A stretch of DNA of 15,094 nt from a candidate division WWE3 bacterium UBA1397 (GCA_002305205.1 DBQJ01000001.1:2009-17102), one strand, 5' to 3'; counted from the stretch's first letter, positions 7,624-14,023 are shown. Translations and numbers: made by a program. Notes: a model not told the origin generated them from the letters alone.

Positions 7624-9216
7624 ATGAAATTTGATATTAAAAAAATATTTAATAAATACTACGGAGCATTAACTTTCCTGATAGTACTTGCCTCATTTCT
7701 TAGAATATTTTACTTGGGGTACTCAGATTATCAAGGAGATGAGATAAAGGCACTATTTATACCCGAGGCAGGCCAGAGTATAAGAGATTTTTTATTAACC
7801 CAGAGAAAAGGTCCTATGCAGTTTCTAATTACTTTCGTATTGAAGATAGTAGACCAATCATACGATAACCAGTTTTTAGTCCGTATACCTTTTACTTTAG
7901 CAGGAGTCGTATCTGTTTTCTTTTTTTATAAACTGGTAAAGGAGCATTTTGGAAATAGAATTGCATTTTATGCCTCATCCTTTTTTGTTACCAACGGTTT
8001 TCTTATCGCATTTTCCAGGATAGTTCAGTACCAGTCATTTGTGATTGTTTTCATGCTAGCTTCTCTTTACTTCATGACAATTACATTATCCAAGCAGGGA
8101 TATGAGAGAAAGGGTATTTTCTTAGGTTTTCTTTTTTGGTCATTATCACTGCTTTCTCATTACGATGGTGTGTTCATTACCCCCTTTGCTCTTTATTTGT
8201 TAATAAGATGGTGGAAAAATATCTCTTTAAGCAAGAAGGATAAGATTAAAACACTGGCATTGTCCCTATCTGTATCAGGTATACTCCTTTTTTCTTTCTA
8301 TATCCCCTTTCTGCTGTCCTTAACAGGAAGTACAACGGACTATTGGGAGGGGAGATTAACAGGAGATGTATCAGGTAAAATATCAAGCTCAAGATATCTT
8401 TTTACGGTATATCAACCAATCTACTCACTTCATTTTTATACAATATTATCGTTGCTAGGCTTTCTTTTAACAGCGTTATCTTATTTGCAGAGGAAACAGC
8501 TGATAAGAAAATTAATAAGTAAATTATCTATATATACCATTCACAATAAACAAGCACTTACAGCACTAATCATATGGTTTTTATTTGGCTTTGTTGTAAT
8601 GGAGAAAATAGTATATATACCCGGTACACATATATATGTTTACCTCATTCCTCTTTTTATTATCGCTGCCTTTGGAATATATTTTAGTGAAAGTATTATA
8701 AAGAAGATATTAGGATCAAAGATAGGAACCCCAATATTTATATATGGATTAATATTATTATTTTCTTTTCTTTACCTTCAGAGCGCTGCAGTATTTGTTG
8801 AGAATAAGACTGAATATCCCTGGAAAGAAGAGAAATTCTTCTTTTGGACCTTTCCAAGACCTAATCCAATATTTCATCTAAGTATGTTTGGTTTCCCCTA
8901 CTATCGTAATTGGGAGGGAATAAGGGATTTTGTTAAAACATTAAATGAACCTACAATAAAGGCATATTCAACAAATGAAAGAAAATCTATTGCCAGATAT
9001 TTTATAAATTTAGAAAAAAGTTCTGATAAAGCAGGTATTTATGTCTATATAAAAAACCCTCAGAGTTTTACTAATGATATTTTAGAGGAAAAACCAAAAT
9101 ACTGGACTGGAAAATATGAGCCGGTGTATACACTCTCAAGAGACGGCCAGGAAATAGTTAGTGTGTATCTTATGGAACCCGGTTCAATAGAAGAGCTTCA
9201 AAAAATGGGATATTAA
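7624..9216 (+). CDS. GT-C fold membrane glycosyltransferase (ArnT/PMT-like)
   Basis: 530 residues, with repeated hydrophobic segments from about 14 to 380 and a hydrophilic C-terminal part (about 385-530). The first extracytoplasmic loop carries YQGDE (36-40), matching the Asp-Glu catalytic motif of GT39/GT83 enzymes such as ArnT and protein mannosyltransferases. These transfer a sugar from a polyprenyl-phosphate carrier to a lipid, glycan or protein on the outer face of the membrane. KGPMQFLITF shortly after it also fits the family. Donor and acceptor cannot be read from the sequence. It starts 6 nt after helD and is probably the last gene of the rsmI operon; only a weak GGAG lies upstream (7606-7609). 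The convergent lipid-kinase gene ends 1 bp away. That enzyme's product pool (undecaprenyl phosphate) could feed this class of transferase, which is an inference from family knowledge. Confidence 0.82.
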   Translation: MKFDIKKIFNKYYGALTFLIVLASFLRIFYLGYSDYQGDEIKALFIPEAGQSIRDFLLTQRKGPMQFLITFVLKIVDQSYDNQFLVRIPFTLAGVVSVFFFYKLVKEHFGNRIAFYASSFFVTNGFLIAFSRIVQYQSFVIVFMLASLYFMTITLSKQGYERKGIFLGFLFWSLSLLSHYDGVFITPFALYLLIRWWKNISLSKKDKIKTLALSLSVSGILLFSFYIPFLLSLTGSTTDYWEGRLTGDVSGKISSSRYLFTVYQPIYSLHFYTILSLLGFLLTALSYLQRKQLIRKLISKLSIYTIHNKQALTALIIWFLFGFVVMEKIVYIPGTHIYVYLIPLFIIAAFGIYFSESIIKKILGSKIGTPIFIYGLILLFSFLYLQSAAVFVENKTEYPWKEEKFFFWTFPRPNPIFHLSMFGFPYYRNWEGIRDFVKTLNEPTIKAYSTNERKSIARYFINLEKSSDKAGIYVYIKNPQSFTNDILEEKPKYWTGKYEPVYTLSRDGQEIVSVYLMEPGSIEELQKMGY

Positions 9217-9217
9217 G

Positions 9218-9604
9218 CTAAAAAAAGGAAAATACTATTTTATCCCAGAATACCAGATATAAGATGACTAAAGATATCACAGCTGAGGTTAATACAAATC
9301 CCGCACTCATGTCTTTTATAACTTTAGCTCCTTCGTGGTACTCTTTAATTAAATTATCAATAAACTCTTCAACTATTGTGTTTAATATTTCAGCAGATAG
9401 GAGCATTCCAAGTGTAAGAACCAGAAAGCCCCATTCAATCTTTGAAATATGAAAATAGAAACCCAGAACAGTGGATATTATAACTATTAGTAATTGAACT
9501 CTAAAGTTAGGTTCGTTTAAAAAAGCATGAAATATACCTTGGAAAGCATATTTAAAGCTTTTTATATGTCTCAAAGGATGATGTGACTTTATTATATTAA
9601 TCAT
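9218..9604 (-). CDS. dgkA: Diacylglycerol/undecaprenol kinase (DgkA family)
   Basis: Small integral membrane kinase of 128 residues, normal length for the family. Diagnostic features: FKYAFQGIFHAFLNEPNFRVQ (residues 17-37), EW before the second membrane helix (57-58), the core SAEILNTIVEEFIDN (70-84), and KVIKDMSAGFVL (94-105), where the conserved Glu, Asn-Thr and Lys-Asp bind metal and ATP. Gram-positive members phosphorylate undecaprenol to recycle the cell-wall carrier lipid; proteobacterial members phosphorylate diacylglycerol. The setting suggests undecaprenol kinase, but the substrate is not readable from sequence. Three membrane helices are expected: about 36-52, 57-75 and 103-120. Transcribed divergently from the adaptor gene. 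Start ATG 9604 lies 6 nt after TATCAT. Confidence 0.92.
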   Translation of the reverse strand: MINIIKSHHPLRHIKSFKYAFQGIFHAFLNEPNFRVQLLIVIISTVLGFYFHISKIEWGFLVLTLGMLLSAEILNTIVEEFIDNLIKEYHEGAKVIKDMSAGFVLTSAVISLVILYLVFWDKIVFSFF

Positions 9605-9609
9605 AGTAT

Positions 9610-9621
9610 TATGATATCATA
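9610..9621. repeat. 12-bp perfect palindrome in the dgkA/adaptor divergent region
   Basis: TATGATATCATA reads identically on both strands and overlaps the dgkA -10. It could be a regulator binding site, or only two back-to-back -10-like hexamers (TATGAT on each strand). Function unknown. Confidence 0.35.
9611..9616 (-). promoter_or_regulatory. Predicted dgkA -10 box, leaderless geometry
   Basis: Minus-strand TATCAT lies 6 nt (AATACT) before the ATG at 9604. It sits inside a perfect 12-bp palindrome, TATGATATCATA (9610-9621). No -35 is evident. Confidence 0.4.
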
Positions 9622-9643
9622 CGATCTTCGGGAGGGATTAAGT

Positions 9644-9649
9644 TAATAT
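9644..9649 (+). promoter_or_regulatory. Predicted promoter -10 of the export operon, leaderless geometry
   Basis: TAATAT lies 6 nt (AACGAT) before the ATG at 9656. The nearby GGGAGGG (9630-9636) is 19 nt from the ATG, too far to act as its Shine-Dalgarno sequence. No clear -35. Confidence 0.5.
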
Positions 9650-9655
9650 AACGAT

Positions 9656-10726
9656 ATGAAAATACAAAGAAAACACATAAAAAACATATTAAGTATATTG
9701 ATACCTGTAATACTGATATCACTACCGGTCTGGTTCTTTATGATAAGGGAAAAGAACAACTCAATATTTGTTAGGAAAGTAGAAGTAAAAAACAGAATTG
9801 TAATAAGATCAGTTACTGCGGTAGGAATAGTGTCAGCAAAAAAACAAGCAGATTTATCTTTTCCTACTGTAGGAAAAATATCATATCTGGGTATAGAAAA
9901 AGGAGATATGGTTAAGAAAGGCCAGCTGCTTGCTTATCAGGATACATCCTCTCAATATCAGAATGTTGTTTATTATAAGGACGCATTAGATATAAAAATA
10001 AGACAAAGAGATCTATTTGCAGATGATTATAAAGGGAATAAAGATCTATATGGAGGAGATAAAAGATTCAATATAAAACTTAGAGAATACGATGAAGGAA
10101 TAACACAAGCGGAAGCTGCCTATAAAGCACAACAAGCGATATTAAATAATATGTACATTTATTCTCCTATTGACGGCATTGTTACGGAGATTACAAAGGA
10201 GTTGGGGGAAACAGCTTCGTTAGGTGAGATAGTTATAAAAGTATCTGATTTAAATCATCTTGTATTTAAAATAAATGTTGATCAGGAAGACTATGGTTTA
10301 ATAAAAGAAGGACAGGATGTAGATATAGAGTTAGAATCATATCCCGGAAAGAAGATAAAGGGTAAGGTTTTAGCTCTTCCATATTTTGCCAATGATGTTA
10401 CACAACAATTTGAAATAGAAATTGAAATAATTCCCGGAGAAGGAACAGATATAAAACTGGGGATGAAAGGAGATGCTTATATAATCCTGGAAACAAGTAC
10501 AACAGAAGTGCCCAGCATCACTATAGATGAAGTATCTTACGATGAAAGTGATAATCCCTATGTTTGGATTTTAGACGGGATAAAGATCAAACAGTATCCT
10601 ATTGAAATCGGTGTAGATGGTGATGTATTTGTTCAAATAAAAAATAATGTACCCAATGAAGTACTTGTTCCGGCTAAAGAAAATGATGAGATGATAGAGG
10701 GCTATAAAGCTAAGATAATTAATTAA
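9656..10726 (+). CDS. Membrane fusion/adaptor protein of MacA type (HlyD family)
   Basis: 356-residue periplasmic-adaptor-type protein with an N-terminal membrane anchor (about 9-30). The two half-motifs of a lipoyl-like domain are at about 56-96 (VGIVSAKKQADLSFPTVGK) and 168-197 (IYSPIDGIVTEITKELGE). They are joined by a short helical stretch (about 100-165). A beta-barrel domain (about 200-285) and a membrane-proximal tail follow. In MacAB-type pumps this subunit links the permease to the outside. The connecting hairpin is short, as expected where there is no TolC-type channel to reach. It is first of a three-gene export operon; the stop TAA at 10726 is followed closely by the ATPase gene. 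Substrate unknown; MacA, YknX-like and other exporter adaptors cannot be separated from the sequence. Confidence 0.87.
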   Translation: MKIQRKHIKNILSILIPVILISLPVWFFMIREKNNSIFVRKVEVKNRIVIRSVTAVGIVSAKKQADLSFPTVGKISYLGIEKGDMVKKGQLLAYQDTSSQYQNVVYYKDALDIKIRQRDLFADDYKGNKDLYGGDKRFNIKLREYDEGITQAEAAYKAQQAILNNMYIYSPIDGIVTEITKELGETASLGEIVIKVSDLNHLVFKINVDQEDYGLIKEGQDVDIELESYPGKKIKGKVLALPYFANDVTQQFEIEIEIIPGEGTDIKLGMKGDAYIILETSTTEVPSITIDEVSYDESDNPYVWILDGIKIKQYPIEIGVDGDVFVQIKNNVPNEVLVPAKENDEMIEGYKAKIIN

Positions 10727-10745
10727 CTTTTTGATAAATACTGAT

Positions 10746-11420
10746 ATGGCATCATTGATGAAAGTAATAAATGTTTCAAAAATATACGATTTGGGCTCCG
10801 AGGTTATCACAGCCCTTAATAATGTAAATATTGAAATATATAAAGGTGAGTTTATCTCAATAATCGGTAAATCAGGATCAGGTAAATCTACTTTGATGCA
10901 TATACTTGGTTTATTGGATACACCTACATCAGGAGAGATTATTCTAAACGGTCAGAATACAAAAGGAATGAAGGAAAAGGAATTAGCAAAGATTAGAAAT
11001 AAAGAGATAGGATTTGTTTTCCAATCTTTTAACCTTCTCCAAAGAACAACCACACTGGATAATGTAATGCTTCCTTTGAAGTATAGTGATATACCCAGCT
11101 ATATGTGGAGAAAGAAAGGCTTGGATATGCTAAAAATGATGGGATTGGAAAATAGACTGCATAATAAATCAAATGAATTATCAGGTGGGCAGAAACAGAG
11201 AGTAGCTATAGCAAGGGCTTTGATTAACGATCCTTCAATAATATTAGCAGATGAGCCCACCGGAAATCTTGATTCAAAAACAGGAGATGAGATTATTGAG
11301 TTGTTTTCAGATCTTCATAAGCAGGGAAGAACTGTCGTTATAGTAACTCACAATGAGGAAATTGCAGATTTAGCCCAAAGAAAGATAATTATTAAAGATG
11401 GGGAGGTTATCGAACAATGA
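10746..11420 (+). CDS. ABC transporter ATPase, MacB/LolD type
   Basis: ATP-binding subunit of 224 residues in the MacB/LolD/FtsE class. In order: an A-loop Tyr in SKIYDLG; Walker A GKSGSGKST (residues 41-49 from this start); Q-loop FVFQSFNLLQR (90-100); signature LSGGQKQR (145-152); Walker B IILADEPTG (165-173); D-loop NLDSKTG; and the switch His in VIVTHNEE (198-205). The conserved domain begins MKVINVSKIY, so ATG 10758 (220 residues) is equally possible. An in-frame TTG at 10731 is less likely, and no Shine-Dalgarno sequence favours either ATG. The ATGA overlap with the permease (11417-11420) signals translational coupling. It ends in TGA, the only TGA stop seen in this window. Confidence 0.92.
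   Translation: MASLMKVINVSKIYDLGSEVITALNNVNIEIYKGEFISIIGKSGSGKSTLMHILGLLDTPTSGEIILNGQNTKGMKEKELAKIRNKEIGFVFQSFNLLQRTTTLDNVMLPLKYSDIPSYMWRKKGLDMLKMMGLENRLHNKSNELSGGQKQRVAIARALINDPSIILADEPTGNLDSKTGDEIIELFSDLHKQGRTVVIVTHNEEIADLAQRKIIIKDGEVIEQ
11401..11406 (+). promoter_or_regulatory. Shine-Dalgarno sequence before the permease
   Basis: GGGAGG lies inside the end of the ATPase gene, 10 nt before the permease ATG at 11417. Confidence 0.65.
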
Positions 11421-12601
11421 GAACTTCAGAAATATTCCGATCTTCAGTAGTTGCCCTATCTTTAAATAAGATAAGGACATTTTTGACTATGCTGGGAGTT
11501 ATTATAGGAGTATTTGCTGTGGTAGCATTGGTATCCGTAGTAAAAGGTTTTGAGAATTATATTACCGATCAGTTTAATTCACTGGGTTCTAACCTAATAT
11601 GGGTAATGCCGGGTATGGTTAGTTTTGAACAGGGTGGGGGAGAACCAAGTTTTGCTAATAACAAACTGGACAGCAAACATGTTGAATTGATAGAAAGATA
11701 TGCTTCCGATATATACAGCGAAATATCTTCCGTGGTAAGAGTGCCTAAGACTATAAAATATAAAACTAAGACATACACAGCGACACTAACCGGTGGTACA
11801 GAAAGAATGTATGAAATACTTAATGTTCAGTTGGATTTAGGAAGATTTTTTAGTAAAGCCGAGGTGGATTCTAAGGCCAGGGTTCTTATTCTCGGATCCT
11901 TAGTTACAGAAGAATTGTTTCCCACAAAAAATCCGATTGGAGAAAAGGTTAAGATTGATGGTATTTCCTTTACAGTAATAGGAACAGCAAAACCCTGGGG
12001 GCCCAATTTTGATGATAGGGTATTCATACCCGATACAACGATTAAATCATCCCTGGGTGTTGATAGGTACACAGGAATTATTGTCAGAGTTAAGGATGAT
12101 GAGGATATGGAAGATGCATCAAGAAAGATAAAATTGGCTGTACTTAGAGATTTAAAAGAAGATGACTTTACGGTTATGTCCCAGAAAGACATTTTATCAT
12201 CAGTCAATAGTATTTTAAATGTATTGTCCGTAGGATTGGCAGCTATCGCCGGGATATCTCTTTTTGTAGGGGGAATAGGCATTATGAATATTATGTTAGT
12301 TTCAGTAACTGAAAGGACAAGAGAGATTGGATTAAGAAAAGCATTAGGAGCTACTTCCAAGGATATATTAATACAATTTTTAACAGAATCAATTCTGATA
12401 GGTTTTTTGGGAGGTGCTTTGGGTTTAATATTGGCATGGATAGGAACTCTGATAGCCAGTTCGTGGATAAGAGCAGAAATACCTTGGTGGTCAGTACTTT
12501 TAGGGTTTGGATTTTCTGTAGTGGTAGGTGTGGTATTTGGTACTTATCCCGCTATGTCAGCCAGTAAAAAAGATCCGATAGAATCCCTCAGATACGAATA
12601 G
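11417..12601 (+). CDS. ABC transporter permease, MacB/FtsX type
   Basis: 394-residue permease with the MacB topology. Helix 1 is at about 22-44 and is preceded by the conserved LNKIRTFLTMLGVIIG. A large extracytoplasmic domain (about 45-265) follows, then three closely spaced helices (about 272-298, 320-348 and 355-380). The cytoplasmic motif ERTREIGLRKALGAT (299-313) is the coupling region that contacts the ATPase. The C-terminus GTYPAMSASKKDPIESLRYE is typical of the family. With the adaptor and ATPase it forms a complete MacAB-like exporter, a mechanotransmission pump for peptides, antibiotics or lipids in characterised relatives. Its substrate is not evident, and no substrate or immunity gene is next to it. 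The gene end is 9 bp from the convergent downstream gene. Confidence 0.92.
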   Translation: MRTSEIFRSSVVALSLNKIRTFLTMLGVIIGVFAVVALVSVVKGFENYITDQFNSLGSNLIWVMPGMVSFEQGGGEPSFANNKLDSKHVELIERYASDIYSEISSVVRVPKTIKYKTKTYTATLTGGTERMYEILNVQLDLGRFFSKAEVDSKARVLILGSLVTEELFPTKNPIGEKVKIDGISFTVIGTAKPWGPNFDDRVFIPDTTIKSSLGVDRYTGIIVRVKDDEDMEDASRKIKLAVLRDLKEDDFTVMSQKDILSSVNSILNVLSVGLAAIAGISLFVGGIGIMNIMLVSVTERTREIGLRKALGATSKDILIQFLTESILIGFLGGALGLILAWIGTLIASSWIRAEIPWWSVLLGFGFSVVVGVVFGTYPAMSASKKDPIESLRYE

Positions 12602-12610
12602 GAGAATATA

Positions 12611-13063
12611 TTACTCGGATAGTTTTAATACATATGTACTATTATCTTCAAGATACTTGTCAGCAATGATTTGTGTTATATCCTCATCCTTAAGGAATAC
12701 TTTCCATTTATATCCTTCAGGAGGGTATATATCATTAACACGGTCAATTTCTATCCTGTCTATATAGGCTGTTTTCTCATAAGTAAATTCTTTTTCCGAT
12801 CTGAGAATATTCAGAAGATCCAATACACTATCAGTATTTGTCTTCTTTAAGGAATACTCTTTATTTAATTGAGGCGATTCTATTTTTAGAACTACATCAA
12901 CAGGTTTAATTTCAATGGCCGTGTTCTCTTCAGGTTCCTTATCTGTAGTACTTATCGAATCACTCTTTAAAACAGAATCAATATAGAAATACACTAAGGA
13001 AATAAATATAATATACACAGCTACCCATAGGTATTTATTCCTTAATATATTTTTTAATCCCAC
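12611..13063 (-). CDS. Membrane-anchored exported protein, possibly DUF4430-like
   Basis: 150 residues: a short basic N-terminus, one membrane helix (about 12-31), an acidic Ser/Thr/Glu linker (about 33-52) and an extracytoplasmic domain (55-150). The domain has the outline of DUF4430/transcobalamin-like ubiquitin folds: VVLKIES, then SVLDLLNIL, GYKWKVFLKDEDI and a final DNSTYVLKL. This resemblance is by eye and not certain. It has no catalytic motif and no Cys, so no lipobox; it is probably an anchored binding or structural protein. Start is GTG 13063, chosen because it lies exactly 6 nt after TAATAT and keeps the full anchor. It converges on the permease gene, so it is not part of that operon. 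Confidence 0.75.
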   Translation of the reverse strand: MGLKNILRNKYLWVAVYIIFISLVYFYIDSVLKSDSISTTDKEPEENTAIEIKPVDVVLKIESPQLNKEYSLKKTNTDSVLDLLNILRSEKEFTYEKTAYIDRIEIDRVNDIYPPEGYKWKVFLKDEDITQIIADKYLEDNSTYVLKLSE

Positions 13064-13069
13064 GTTATA

Positions 13070-13075
13070 ATATTA
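13070..13075 (-). promoter_or_regulatory. Predicted -10 box of the 12611-13063 gene, leaderless geometry
   Basis: Minus-strand TAATAT lies 6 nt (TATAAC) before the GTG at 13063. It is 13 bp from the divergent tRNA-Arg -10, so the two promoters are back to back. Confidence 0.5.
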
Positions 13076-13088
13076 TCATTGAGTAGGG

Positions 13089-13094
13089 TATAAT
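13089..13094 (+). promoter_or_regulatory. Predicted -10 box of the tRNA-Arg transcript
   Basis: Consensus TATAAT, 26 nt before the first base of the mature tRNA-Arg. It would give a 5' leader of about 20 nt for RNase P to remove. No convincing -35. Confidence 0.55.
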
Positions 13095-13120
13095 GTAATT
13101 CCGAAATACTAATTCAGCCT

Positions 13121-13198
13121 GCCCCCATAGCTCAGTGGATCTAGAGCACTCGTCTTCGGAACGAGGGGTCGGGGGTTCGAGTCCCTCTGGGGGCGCCA
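13121..13198 (+). tRNA. tRNA-Arg (anticodon UCG)
   Basis: Full cloverleaf. Acceptor GCCCCCA (13121-13127) pairs with TGGGGGC (13188-13194), discriminator G, and an encoded CCA (13196-13198). D-stem GCTC/GAGC. Anticodon stem CTCGT/ACGAG encloses the loop CTTCGGA, giving anticodon TCG, which reads CGA and, by wobble, other CGN codons. The T-arm has a TTCGAGT loop with one G-T pair in the stem. A Shine-Dalgarno sequence and a small ORF begin 5-18 nt after the CCA. Confidence 0.95.
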
Positions 13199-13202
13199 GT
13201 GT

Positions 13203-13213
13203 AAAGGAGGAGG
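13203..13213 (+). promoter_or_regulatory. Very strong Shine-Dalgarno sequence of the 78-residue gene
   Basis: AAAGGAGGAGG ends 2 nt before the ATG at 13216 and offers two registers (AAAGGAGG with 5 nt spacing, AGGAGG with 2 nt). It decides the start over longer in-frame readings that would run through the tRNA. Confidence 0.75.
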
Positions 13214-13215
13214 AA

Positions 13216-13452
13216 ATGGATAAATTTCAGAAGGTGATGGCGGTTGCGTGTATATCTGCAACCGGTTTTTTTTTCTTGGTTGCAATAAGTAGCCAAGAGG
13301 CATTCGATATATCACTCTTAGGCATCCAGTTTTTTCTGGATGCTATATTTCTATTGGGAAGCGATGGCCCAATAGTAAAAATATTGAGGAGGTTGTTGGT
13401 GGTGTTGGGTGTAATCTGTATCATTTACGCACTACTAGCACTATTCATATAG
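13216..13452 (+). CDS. Small membrane protein of unknown function
   Basis: 78 residues, mostly hydrophobic: segments at about 7-26, 33-48 and 57-77, which would make two or three membrane helices, with a basic KILRR turn at 55-59. No motif is recognised and no family is assigned. It begins 17 nt after the CCA of tRNA-Arg with no promoter in between, and a strong terminator follows 8 nt after its stop, so tRNA and ORF look like one transcript. Base use differs from the neighbours: richer in G and GC-rich codons at the start, and the strongest Shine-Dalgarno sequence in the window. This could point to acquisition from elsewhere or to high expression. A coding role is favoured by the Shine-Dalgarno sequence, the open frame and the clean hydrophobic pattern. 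Confidence 0.7.
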   Translation: MDKFQKVMAVACISATGFFFLVAISSQEAFDISLLGIQFFLDAIFLLGSDGPIVKILRRLLVVLGVICIIYALLALFI

Positions 13453-13459
13453 TATAAAA

Positions 13460-13494
13460 ATACCCACGATTATTTATTATTTGATCGTGGGTAT
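13460..13494 (+). terminator. Intrinsic terminator after the tRNA-Arg/small membrane protein unit
   Basis: A perfect 11-bp stem, ATACCCACGAT (13460-13470) with ATCGTGGGTAT (13484-13494), and a 13-nt AT-rich loop, followed by ATATTTT. It starts 8 nt after the stop codon and also has an A-run on its left side. It separates this unit from mazG. Confidence 0.85.
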
Positions 13495-13516
13495 ATATTT
13501 TCCTGATTATTGTTAG

Positions 13517-13522
13517 TAAAAT
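13517..13522 (+). promoter_or_regulatory. Predicted mazG -10 box, leaderless geometry
   Basis: TAAAAT lies 6 nt (ATTAGT) before the GTG at 13529, shortly after the terminator. The -35 region overlaps the terminator's right arm and T-run and shows no match. Confidence 0.45.
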
Positions 13523-13528
13523 ATTAGT

Positions 13529-13858
13529 GTGAATTTTAGAGAATATCAAAAAAAGTCAAGAGAAACGGCAGTTTATCAAAATCTAGGTAAGAATTATATA
13601 TACCCATTGTTGGGATTAGCAGGAGAAACAGGGGAAGTAGTTGAGAAATTTAAAAAATTATTACGTAATAATGACGGGGTTATTGATAAAGAATTTATTG
13701 AATCAATAAAGAAAGAATTAGGGGATGTGTTATGGTATATTTCTCAATTATCTACCGAATTAGATATTGAATTAGATGACATAGCTGAAACAAATATTAA
13801 GAAACTTAAATCAAGAATGGAAAGAAATGTTATTAAATCATCCGGGGATGATAGGTAG
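13529..13858 (+). CDS. MazG-like nucleoside triphosphate pyrophosphohydrolase
   Basis: 109-residue all-alpha NTP pyrophosphatase, the size of single-domain MazG-like proteins; E. coli MazG has two such domains. The metal-binding motifs are ETGEVVEKFKK (ExxE, about 33-43) and KKELGDVLWYIS (ExxD, about 62-73), preceded by PLLGLAGE. Such enzymes hydrolyse (d)NTPs to monophosphates plus pyrophosphate, cleaning the nucleotide pool or, in E. coli, opposing ppGpp signalling. The actual substrate is unknown. An RSH gene is in the same window, but about 10 kb away and not linked. Start GTG 13529 is chosen because MNFREYQKKS is the normal family N-terminus and no ATG lies nearby. Confidence 0.88.
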   Translation: MNFREYQKKSRETAVYQNLGKNYIYPLLGLAGETGEVVEKFKKLLRNNDGVIDKEFIESIKKELGDVLWYISQLSTELDIELDDIAETNIKKLKSRMERNVIKSSGDDR

Positions 13859-13865
13859 TATTATT

Positions 13866-13874
13866 TGATATAAT
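13866..13874 (+). promoter_or_regulatory. Predicted extended -10 promoter of tRNA-Lys
   Basis: TGATATAAT is a TGn-extended consensus -10 (TATAAT at 13869-13874). It lies 23 nt before the mature tRNA, matching the placement at tRNA-Arg (26 nt). Confidence 0.55.
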
Positions 13875-13897
13875 CTCATTTGATTACATATAGATAC

Positions 13898-13972
13898 GGA
13901 GGCGTAGCTCAGTGGCAGAGCAGGGGACTCTTAATCCCTTGGTCGCGGGTTCGAGTCCCGCCGCCTTCACCA
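13898..13972 (+). tRNA. tRNA-Lys (anticodon CUU)
   Basis: Full cloverleaf. Acceptor GGAGGCG (13898-13904) pairs with CGCCTTC with one G-T pair, discriminator A, and an encoded CCA at 13970-13972. D-stem GCTC/GAGC has a short loop. Anticodon stem GGGGA/TCCCT encloses the loop CTCTTAA, giving anticodon CTT, which reads AAG. T-stem GCGGG/CCCGC has a TTCGAGT loop. Confidence 0.95.
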
Positions 13973-14023
13973 TTAGAAAAATTTTCTGACTCCTTTTTCC
14001 AAATATTAGATTTATCGTATTAA

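Noticed and set aside
10731..10745. TTG start for the ABC ATPase
   Set aside because: It adds MINTD before the domain with no SD; ATG 10746 or 10758 fits the family N-terminus better.
11418..11420. TGA read as glycine (code 25)
   Set aside because: Read-through of the ATPase TGA meets a stop within about a dozen codons, and no gene here contains an internal TGA.
11569..12360. Minus-strand ORFs of 69 and 177 codons
   Set aside because: Antisense to the well-supported permease, with no recognisable domain and no start signal.
13135..13215. N-terminal extension of the small membrane protein into the tRNA
   Set aside because: The extra residues come from tRNA sequence. The strong Shine-Dalgarno sequence fixes the start at 13216.
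13109..13315. Minus-strand ORF containing RDSNPRPLVPKTSALDPLS
   Set aside because: This is the well-known false peptide produced by translating the antisense of a tRNA gene; it lies across tRNA-Arg (13121-13198).
13975..13998. Hairpin AGAAAAATTTTCT plus T-run after tRNA-Lys as a terminator
   Set aside because: The stem is almost all A-T and the T-run is 6 nt away from it, so it is too weak to call.
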